Below, in pieces: positions 6,459 to 11,233 of a DNA stretch of 11,233 nt (position 1 is the first letter of the stretch; the number at the start of each line of letters is the position of its first letter). The notes beneath the pieces were generated by a model. The model was not told the DNA's origin. It ran no database searches and saw nothing but the letters and a program-made list of their open reading frames with translations. A program made the position numbers and the translations under genes. Source of the stretch: an uncultured Pseudorhodoferax sp. (GTDB lineage Bacteria; Pseudomonadota; Gammaproteobacteria; Burkholderiales; Burkholderiaceae); assembly GCA_913776795.1 (NCBI GenBank), contig CAJYRH010000424.1:1-11233 (forward strand), read 5' to 3'.

Positions 6459-7427
6459 TCAATTGAGCTCGATGTTGGCGGCCTTGACCACCGCGGCCCA
6501 GCGTTCGTTCTCGGCCTTCAGGAAGGTCGCGTATTCCTCGGGCGTGCTGCCGATGGTCTCGGCGCCGACGATCTGCGCCTTCATGTCCTCGCTGCGCGCG
6601 GCCTGCTGCACCGCCGCACTGATGCGCTGCACGACCGCGCCCGGCGTGCCGGGCGGCGCGACCAGCCCCATCCAGCCGGTGACCTCGTAGCCCGGAACGC
6701 CGGATTCGCTGACGGTCGGGACACCGGGCAGGTAGCGCGACCGCTGGCTGGCCGTCACCGCGAGTGCCTTGAGCTTGCCGGCCTTGATGTTGGGCAGCGC
6801 CGTCAGGATGTTGTCGAAGTACATCTGGATGTGGCCGGCCAGCAGGTCGACATTGGCCTGGGCCGCGCCGGCATAGGACACGTGGACCATGGAGATGTCG
6901 GCCTTCTGCTGGAACAGCTCGGCTGCCATGTGCGGCGAGGTGCCGTTGCCTGGCGAGCCGAAATTGAGCTTGCCGGGGTTGGCGCGCGCGTACTGCAGCA
7001 ACTCGCCCACGGTGTTGTAGGGCGCTGCGGCAGGAACGACCAGCACGCCCGGCACGTCGGCCACCAGCGAGACCGGCACCAGATCGCGCAGTGGGTCGTA
7101 GGGCGGTTTGCGCATCAGATGCGGGTTCACGGCCATGGTGCCGATGGTGCCCATGTACAGCGTGGTGCCGTCGGGCTTGGCGCGCACCACGGCCAGCGTC
7201 GCAGGCACGCCCGAGCCGCCCGTGCGGTTGTCCACGATCACGCTTTCGCCGAGCGCGGTCTGCAGCCGTGCGGCCACGGCGCGGCTGACGATGTCGACCG
7301 GCCCGCCGGCCGAAACCGGCACGATGATGCGGATCGGTCCTGCGGACGTGGACTGTGCCTGTGCGAGCGGCACGGCTGCCAGTGCCAGCACGGCCAGCGT
7401 GCGCCGCAGCCAGGAAAGGGGGTGCAT
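6459..7427 (-). CDS. Bug family (TctC-like) periplasmic solute receptor 2
   Basis: The product is 322 residues, a full-length Bug receptor. The signal peptide covers residues 1-24 (Arg8-Arg9, hydrophobic LAVLALAAVPL, AQA cleavage site). The mature chain begins near GPIRIIVPVSAGGPVDIVSR (residues 30-49). VDNRTGGSGVPAT and KPDGTTLYMG follow, then FGSPGNGTSPHMAAELFQ and GHIQMYFDNILTALPNIKAGKLKALAV-type elements in family order. The start at 7427 is supported by TAGGAG seven bases upstream; the open frame extends further upstream but that part belongs to the neighbouring gene. It is clearly distinct from Bug receptor 1, so the two are separate family members and not a recent tandem copy. It follows the leaderless binding-domain gene by 31 bases on the same strand and is separated from LysR by 221 bases. 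Its ligand is unknown. Confidence 0.93.
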   Translation of the reverse strand: MHPLSWLRRTLAVLALAAVPLAQAQSTSAGPIRIIVPVSAGGPVDIVSRAVAARLQTALGESVIVDNRTGGSGVPATLAVVRAKPDGTTLYMGTIGTMAVNPHLMRKPPYDPLRDLVPVSLVADVPGVLVVPAAAPYNTVGELLQYARANPGKLNFGSPGNGTSPHMAAELFQQKADISMVHVSYAGAAQANVDLLAGHIQMYFDNILTALPNIKAGKLKALAVTASQRSRYLPGVPTVSESGVPGYEVTGWMGLVAPPGTPGAVVQRISAAVQQAARSEDMKAQIVGAETIGSTPEEYATFLKAENERWAAVVKAANIELN

Positions 7428-7458
7428 GGGGTGTCTCCTAGGTGATGGATCTGGGGTT

Positions 7459-8184
7459 TCAGGACGCGACCTGGACGCCCGACTGGCCGTTGCGGCTGAG
7501 GGATTGCGCAATCCAGCCGGTGGACTTGGCCTGTGCGACAAAGCCCTCCAGCCAGGCGTGGCCGATGGCGCGGCCCCTGGGAATGGCCATGGCGTGCGCG
7601 ATGCGCATGAACGCATCGGGCAGCACGCGCAAGCCTGCGTGCTCGGCGGCGAAGCGGTCCAGCGGCTGGCGCACCGCGGCCAGCGCATCGAGGCCCTGTC
7701 CGAGGAAGGCACGCAGCGCGTCGTCCGGTTGCGGCTCGCGCACGAGTTCGGCGTGGCGCAGCGTGCGCGTCAGGTGCAGTTCGTAGGCCGAGCCGCGCGT
7801 GGCGGCGATGCGCACGCCGGCGGCGTCGAGCTCGGCCGCACGTTGCCAGGGCGCCTGCGCACGGACCAGGTAGGTGCCTTCGATCAGCACGTAGGGCGCG
7901 CTGAAGTCGAGCCCGGCGCTGCGCTGCGGGTCGATGGCGAGAAAGGCCAGGTCCCAGCGGTCCTCGCGCAGGGCGTCGAACACCGCGCCGGCGGACGAGA
8001 ACGGCACCCAGTCCACCGGCAGCGCCAGACGGTCGGCGATGGCTTGCGCCAGTTCGGCCGAGACGCCACGGGGTGCGCCGTCGGCACCACGGGCGGCCAG
8101 CAGCTGGTTGCCGAAGTTGATGGCGGCACGCAGGCGGCCGGTGGGCGCCAGGCTCTGGCGGACGGGGGCATCGGGACGGGACAT
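7459..8184 (-). CDS. Leaderless solute-binding-domain protein 1 (SBP_bac_3-like)
   Basis: The product is 241 residues and resembles the amino-acid-type periplasmic binding fold (PF00497), but it has no signal peptide or lipobox, so it is predicted to be cytoplasmic. Fold markers are APTGRLRAAINFGN at 13-26, GVSAELAQAIADRL at 40-53, DLAFLAIDP at 78-86, FSAPYVLIEGTYLVR at 94-108 and RGSAYELHLTR at 130-140. The ATG at 8184 is preferred over a TTG 21 bases upstream because it aligns residue for residue with the paralogue at 9109; neither start has a good ribosome site. The paralogue matches without gaps for at least 210 residues with about half the positions identical. It precedes Bug receptor 2 by 31 bases, so the two may be co-transcribed. 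A cytoplasmic small-molecule sensor, or an enzyme of the PheC type that reuses this fold, are alternatives to transport. Confidence 0.85.
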   Translation of the reverse strand: MSRPDAPVRQSLAPTGRLRAAINFGNQLLAARGADGAPRGVSAELAQAIADRLALPVDWVPFSSAGAVFDALREDRWDLAFLAIDPQRSAGLDFSAPYVLIEGTYLVRAQAPWQRAAELDAAGVRIAATRGSAYELHLTRTLRHAELVREPQPDDALRAFLGQGLDALAAVRQPLDRFAAEHAGLRVLPDAFMRIAHAMAIPRGRAIGHAWLEGFVAQAKSTGWIAQSLSRNGQSGVQVAS

Positions 8185-8250
8185 GGACAGACGGCGCAAG
8201 GGCAATCGCCAAATTGTCCTGGCGTCGCTGGGCGCAGGACGGTGCTGGAG

Positions 8251-8263
8251 AACTAGCAGCTAT
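8251..8263 (+). repeat. Short dispersed motif AACTAGCAGCTAT
   Basis: This 13-base motif differs by one base from AACTAGCTGCTAT at 5300-5312. It lies in the 284-base gap (8185-8468) upstream of the leaderless binding-protein gene. CTAG-containing words are scarce in this GC-rich window, so two near-identical copies are notable. From memory, and unverified, a TAGCAGCTAT-type half-palindrome is part of intergenic repeats in Comamonadaceae genomes. The rest of the gap holds the hairpin at 8428-8446 and a six-base inverted repeat at 8339-8355 (GGCCTG, CAGGCC); I see no credible gene. Confidence 0.35.
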
Positions 8264-8427
8264 GCGAAAACTGCAGATCGCGGCGCGCACGGCACGGCAC
8301 CGTCACCTTCGTCATGCGTGGCTGCGGCCCGGTGCGGCAGGCCTGTCGGGCAGGCCCTCCACGCCACGCCCGGTGCGGTCGACATGCGGCCCGAGCGTCG
8401 GTGGCAGCGAGCGCCGCCTGCCGGCAC

Positions 8428-8446
8428 GGGCCGGGGCACCCGGCCC
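8428..8446 (-). terminator. Strong GC hairpin 22 bases after the acetyltransferase stop
   Basis: GGGCCGGG at 8428-8435 and CCCGGCCC at 8439-8446 form a perfect eight-base-pair stem with a three-base loop. It stands directly downstream of the GNAT gene on the minus strand, where an end signal is expected. There is no T-run after it, so termination would have to depend on the stem alone, on Rho, or it may instead protect the mRNA 3' end. Confidence 0.4.
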
Positions 8447-8468
8447 ACCGCTCCACCGTCCGGCCGCC

Positions 8469-8954
8469 TCAGCGCGCCGGCGCTGGCGGACGGACCATGT
8501 GGACATGGGCGATGCCGTCCTCCATGTAGGCCGCCGAGGTCGCGACGAAGCCGAAGCGGCCATAGAACGCCTGCAGATGGGCCTGTGCGCCGATCTGGAT
8601 GGCCTGGGCGCCGTGCAGATCGGCACACAGCGCGACGCTGCGGGCCACCAGCTCCCTGCCCAGGCGCATGGCGCGGTAGCGTGGAGCCGTCACGACGCGG
8701 CCGATGCTGGGCTGTGGGTACGACACGCCAGGCGCCAACACGCGGGCGTACGCCGCCAGCGTCGCGCCGTCCCATGCCATGAGGTGGTGCGCGCCGGGAT
8801 CCTTGCCGTCGATGTCCAGGTAGGCGCACTGCTGCTCCACCACGAAGACGGCTGCGCGCAGCTGCATGACCGCGTGCAGCGTGCCGGTGGTCAGCGCGTC
8901 GAAGGACTGGGCGTGCCAGCGCAGCGAAGGTGCCGCATCATCGAGATGGTTCAT
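8469..8954 (-). CDS. GNAT family N-acetyltransferase, ElaA-like
   Basis: This is a 161-residue acetyl-CoA-dependent acetyltransferase, close to the roughly 150 residues of E. coli ElaA. The ElaA signature RAAVFVVEQQCAYLDIDGKD is at 33-52, followed by HLMA at 57-60 and ARVLAPG at 70-76. The acetyl-CoA region is IGRVVTAPRYRAMRLGREL at 84-102; the usual R-G-x-G-x-G loop reads RAMRLG, with Ala and Arg where Gly is common and the final Gly99 kept. AFYGRFGFVA at 129-138 is the usual GNAT motif B end. The start at 8954 gives the family-length protein; upstream in-frame codons extend into the intergenic gap. No strong ribosome site is visible. The biological acceptor of ElaA proteins is not well established. 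The gene is divergent from one leaderless binding protein and followed by its paralogue, which may indicate a functional link. Confidence 0.9.
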   Translation of the reverse strand: MNHLDDAAPSLRWHAQSFDALTTGTLHAVMQLRAAVFVVEQQCAYLDIDGKDPGAHHLMAWDGATLAAYARVLAPGVSYPQPSIGRVVTAPRYRAMRLGRELVARSVALCADLHGAQAIQIGAQAHLQAFYGRFGFVATSAAYMEDGIAHVHMVRPPAPAR

Positions 8955-8986
8955 GGTGGACGCGTTGCGCAAAAAGGGGAACACGG

Positions 8987-8998
8987 CCGTGGCCACGG
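8987..8998. promoter_or_regulatory. Perfect 12-base palindrome in the divergent GNAT/binding-protein gap
   Basis: CCGTGGCCACGG is a perfect dyad in the 154-base gap between divergent genes (8955-9108). Its core GTGGCCAC shares half-sites with the palindrome at 9009-9018, and the two centres are 21 bases apart, which is two helical turns. This arrangement is compatible with cooperative binding of a dimeric regulator, but no regulator can be named. Confidence 0.35.
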
Positions 8999-9008
8999 TC
9001 TGCGCATT

Positions 9009-9018
9009 GTGGCGCCAC
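9009..9018. promoter_or_regulatory. Second palindrome GTGGCGCCAC, 21 bases from the first
   Basis: This is a perfect ten-base dyad with the same GTGG/CCAC half-sites as 8987-8998 but with a CG insert at the centre, so the half-site spacing differs. It would sit upstream of a possible -35 (TTGCCA at 9049-9054) for the binding-protein gene. It may be a low-affinity second operator or chance in GC-rich DNA. Confidence 0.3.
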
Positions 9019-9108
9019 CGCAGCAGCCGCCGGCCAGTGGACCGCTGCTTGCCACCCTGGCGGCTCACCGTGCTAGCGTTGCGGCCCTTCCCGCACAAAG
9101 CGTCTCGC

Positions 9109-9843
9109 ATGAACACCTTCGCGCCCGAACTCGTCCAGGCTTTCGCGCCCACCGGCCGCCTACGTGCCTCCATCAACTTGGGCAACCCCATCCTGGCCAG
9201 CCGCAATGCCGACGGTCATGCCACTGGCGTGTCGGTGGACCTTGCACGGGCCTTTGCCGAGCGGCTGGGCGTGTCGCTGGAGCTGGTGGTGTTCGACACG
9301 GCCGGCAAATCGGTGGACGCGGTGCGCGCCGAGCAGGCCGACATCGGCTTCTTCGCGATCGACCCGCTGCGCGGCGAGGGCATCCGCTTCACCGCGCCCT
9401 ATGTGCTGATCGAGGGCTGCTACCTGGTCCGCACGCTGTCGCCGCTGCAGGCCAATGCCGAAGTGGACGCAGCAGGCCAGACCGTCATGGTCGGCAAGGG
9501 CAGTGCCTACGATCTGTTCCTCACGCGCGAGCTCAAGGCTGCGACCATCCTGCGCGCGCCCAGCTCGCCGGCGGTGGTGCAGAGCTTCCTGGACCAGCAG
9601 GCGGACGTGGCGGCCGGCGTCAGGCAGCAGTTGCAGGCCGATGCAGCGCGCCTGGGCGGCCTGCGCCTGCTGCCGGGCTGCTTCATGGTGATCCAGCAGG
9701 CCATGGGCGTCCCGGCTGGCCGCGGGGCCGGTGCCCAGGCCGCGCTGGCGGCCTTCGTGGAGGAGATGAAAGCCGCTGGCTTCGTTTCCGAGGCGTTGCA
9801 GCGCCACGGCATCCAGGGCGCCGCCGTGGCGCCGGCAGCCTAG
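9109..9843 (+). CDS. Leaderless solute-binding-domain protein 2 (paralogue of 7459-8184)
   Basis: This is a 244-residue SBP_bac_3-like protein without signal peptide, lipobox or transmembrane segment. FAPTGRLRASINLGN is at 12-26, GVSVDLARAFAERL at 40-53, DIGFFAIDP at 78-86, RFTAPYVLIEGCYLVR at 93-108 and KGSAYDLFLTR at 130-140. By hand, about 100 of the first 210 positions are identical to the other paralogue with no gap, including the first residues, which supports the ATG at 9109 although its ribosome site is poor. Unlike its partner it carries Cys104 and Cys191. It is transcribed away from the GNAT gene and towards YihY, ending in a CTAG whose bases also encode the YihY stop. The ligand is unknown. 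The conserved fold and absent export signal suggest a cytoplasmic binding or enzymatic role, not an ABC-transporter receptor. Confidence 0.87.
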   Translation: MNTFAPELVQAFAPTGRLRASINLGNPILASRNADGHATGVSVDLARAFAERLGVSLELVVFDTAGKSVDAVRAEQADIGFFAIDPLRGEGIRFTAPYVLIEGCYLVRTLSPLQANAEVDAAGQTVMVGKGSAYDLFLTRELKAATILRAPSSPAVVQSFLDQQADVAAGVRQQLQADAARLGGLRLLPGCFMVIQQAMGVPAGRGAGAQAALAAFVEEMKAAGFVSEALQRHGIQGAAVAPAA

Positions 9844-10799
9844 TCCCTGGCAGAGATCGGGGCGGGCTCGGTGGCCGGGCCCGGCAGGTGCCGCATCGAG
9901 CCGTATTGCTTGGCGTAGAGCCAGGTGAACTCTGCGCCCATCAGGAACACCTGGGCCGAGTAGTAGACCCAGACGAAGATGACGATCAACGAGCCGGCCG
10001 CACCGAAGCTGGATGCCACGCCGCTCTTGCCGATGTACAGCCCGATCAGGAAGCGCCCCATGGTGAACAGCAGGGCAGTGATGGCCGCACCGATCCACAC
10101 GTCGTACCAGCGCACGTGCACGCGCGGCATGATCTTGTAGATCATGGCGAACACGCCGGTGGTGAGCGCGAAGCCGACCACGATGTTGATGAGTTGCGCC
10201 AGGATCTCCCAGCCGATCAGCGCGTCGCCCCACCACTTCCCCAGTGCCGACACCACGGCACCCAGCACGAGCGAGACCATCAGCAGGAAGGCGATGCCCA
10301 GCACCATGCCGAAGGACAGAAGCCGCGTGTGCACGAGGTTCCACAGACCGCTGGCGTCGTTGCGCGCCGGTGCGCGCCAGATGCGGTCCAGGGCGTTCTG
10401 CAGCTCGCCGAAGACGGTGGTGGCGCCGATCAGCAGCACGCCCAGCCCGATCAGCGTGGAGACGATGCCCTGGGCCGGCTTGTTGACGCTGGCCAGCAGC
10501 GCTTCCAGCGTCTTGGCGGCGTCCGCGCCCATCAGGCCGGCCAGCTGGCCGAACAGCTCGCCGCGCGCGGCCTCCTCGCCAAACACCAGGCCGGCGACCG
10601 AGATGACGATCAGCAGCAGCGGCGCCATCGAGAAGACGCTGTAGTACGACAGGGCCGCGCCCATGCTGGGGGCATAGTCGTCCGACCAGGACTGCACCGC
10701 CTGCTTGCACAGCGCCAGCCACTGCTTGAACGTGGGCACGATGGGACGGTCGGGCGTGGCGCGGTTCACGACGTGGGCAGGGGAAGATGCGGTGCTCAT
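9840..10799 (-). CDS. YihY/virulence factor BrkB family inner-membrane protein
   Basis: The product is a 319-residue polytopic membrane protein with about six hydrophobic segments, approximately at residues 55-75, 110-130, 160-185, 198-222, 233-256 and 266-290. Family motifs are GAALSYYSVFSMAPLLLI at 47-64, GELQNALDRIW at 131-141, YKIMPRV at 221-227, and FGAAGSLIVIFVWVYYSAQV at 265-284 followed by LMGAEFT. The N-terminal 25 residues and the C-terminal 20 are polar and likely cytoplasmic. The family is named after Bordetella BrkB and E. coli YihY, but its biochemical activity is not firmly established. The ATG overlaps the TGA of the upstream AsmA gene as ATGA, implying translational coupling. 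Recent work on AsmA-like proteins in lipid transport makes a shared envelope-lipid role plausible, though this is inference. Confidence 0.94.
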   Translation of the reverse strand: MSTASSPAHVVNRATPDRPIVPTFKQWLALCKQAVQSWSDDYAPSMGAALSYYSVFSMAPLLLIVISVAGLVFGEEAARGELFGQLAGLMGADAAKTLEALLASVNKPAQGIVSTLIGLGVLLIGATTVFGELQNALDRIWRAPARNDASGLWNLVHTRLLSFGMVLGIAFLLMVSLVLGAVVSALGKWWGDALIGWEILAQLINIVVGFALTTGVFAMIYKIMPRVHVRWYDVWIGAAITALLFTMGRFLIGLYIGKSGVASSFGAAGSLIVIFVWVYYSAQVFLMGAEFTWLYAKQYGSMRHLPGPATEPAPISARD

Positions 10800-11233
10800 G
10801 GCTTGGTGGATCGCGTGCTGGGAGGAAGGGCAGCCCTGGCGGCCGGGGCGGCACTGGCCAGGAGCTGCCGGCAGTCGGTGTCTTCACCGGGGCCGGTTTC
10901 CACCAAGGGTAGCAGGGCTGCGAGCGGGTTGATCAATGCAAGGGCCACGGCGCCGCCACCGCGCAGGGCCAGCGCGGCCTTGTCGAGTTCGTAGTCGGGC
11001 GAGCGAAAGGTCCCGTACACCCGCACGGGCGTGCGCAGGGAGAGGATGCCGGCGCGCTTGGGCTTGGGTGCGATGGTCAGGTCCATCCGCTCGCGGTCCA
11101 GGTCGAACGTGCCCTCGCCCTCGATGCGCGTGTCTGCCGTGTCGATGACGAACACGTCGGAAGTGCCCTGGCCATCCTTCACACCGAACGAGACGGCACC
11201 GCAATTGATGGGGATCGCCTTGTCGCCCCCCAT
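10796..11233 (-). CDS. AsmA family protein, C-terminal part; 5' end outside window
   Basis: Only the last 145 residues are visible; full AsmA-like proteins usually exceed 600. AsmA proteins are anchored in the inner membrane with a long periplasmic beta-rich groove thought to guide lipids between membranes. The visible part matches the conserved C-terminal domain: INCGAVSFGVKDGQGTSDVF at 9-28, IDTADTRIEGEGTFDLDRER at 30-49, then LTIAPKPK at 52-59, ILSLRTPVRVYGTFRSPDYE at 63-82 and the ending INPLAALLPLVETGPGEDTDC at about 100-120. The tail of about 25 residues after the last Cys is Ala/Pro-rich and probably unstructured. The Met at the window edge is probably internal. Its TGA overlaps the YihY ATG by ATGA. 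A low-complexity tail that also carries the ribosome site of the next gene is consistent with the coupling. Confidence 0.92.
   Translation of the reverse strand: MGGDKAIPINCGAVSFGVKDGQGTSDVFVIDTADTRIEGEGTFDLDRERMDLTIAPKPKRAGILSLRTPVRVYGTFRSPDYELDKAALALRGGGAVALALINPLAALLPLVETGPGEDTDCRQLLASAAPAARAALPPSTRSTKP

Noticed and set aside
8253..8456. Small minus-strand open frame of 67 codons between the GNAT gene and leaderless protein 1
   Set aside because: There is no ribosome site, the composition is Arg/Ala/Cys-rich and the strong hairpin lies inside it. It looks like chance.
9049..9079. Sigma-70-like promoter for binding protein 2 (TTGCCA, 19-base spacer, TAGCGT)
   Set aside because: The spacer is long and the -10 matches only about three of six positions; too weak to list as a feature.
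8214..10994. Long open frame on the plus strand (over 900 codons)
   Set aside because: It overlaps GNAT, binding protein 2, YihY and AsmA, each of which has recognisable family motifs in its own frame. Its translation has no domain and is typical of antisense GC-rich sequence.
1..11233. CRISPR arrays, tRNA or rRNA genes, insertion sequences, phage genes, toxin-antitoxin or other defence genes
   Set aside because: I looked for regularly spaced repeats, transposase or integrase motifs, cloverleaf-like segments and small toxin-like genes and saw none.

Overview
The window is dense, GC-rich bacterial chromosome. It shows clear signs of a beta-proteobacterium of the order Burkholderiales: two Bug-type (TctC-like) periplasmic receptors, COG3618 amidohydrolases, a LysR regulator, an ElaA-type acetyltransferase and an AsmA/YihY envelope pair. 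Comamonadaceae or a close family is most likely, but no rRNA, tRNA or housekeeping marker fixes the genus. I see no CRISPR array, insertion sequence, integrase or RNA gene, and base composition looks even throughout. No gap between genes exceeds 300 bases.

Left part (1-2428). The C-terminal half of an acyl-CoA synthetase (+) enters from the left edge and converges on a small, extremely acidic, probably disordered protein (-, 826-1215). Divergent from that gene is a short-chain dehydrogenase (+, 1418-2428) with a basic N-terminal tail. A 202-base gap separates the acidic-protein gene and the dehydrogenase gene and must hold both promoters.

Middle part (2476-8184). Six genes all lie on the minus strand. 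In transcription order they are a leaderless solute-binding-domain protein, Bug receptor 2, a LysR regulator, amidohydrolase A, amidohydrolase B (overlapping A by 11 bases) and Bug receptor 1. The segment from LysR to Bug receptor 1 looks like one operon: a receptor that captures an organic acid, two lactonase-type hydrolases that could act on it or its ring-cleavage product, and a regulator. The substrate cannot be named from sequence. The membrane subunits TctA and TctB are absent from the window.

Right part (8185-11233). An ElaA-like GNAT acetyltransferase (-) sits between the leaderless solute-binding protein and a close paralogue of it (+, 9109-9843), so the two paralogues flank it. The second paralogue converges on a YihY/BrkB membrane protein (-) and shares a CTAG stop tetranucleotide with it. 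YihY is translationally coupled (ATGA) to the end of an AsmA-family protein that runs off the right edge.

The least ordinary items are the paired leaderless binding-domain proteins around the acetyltransferase, the two lactonase-like enzymes that share a Gln-for-His change, and the acidic protein beside the basic-tailed dehydrogenase. None of these proves a new system, but each can be tested.
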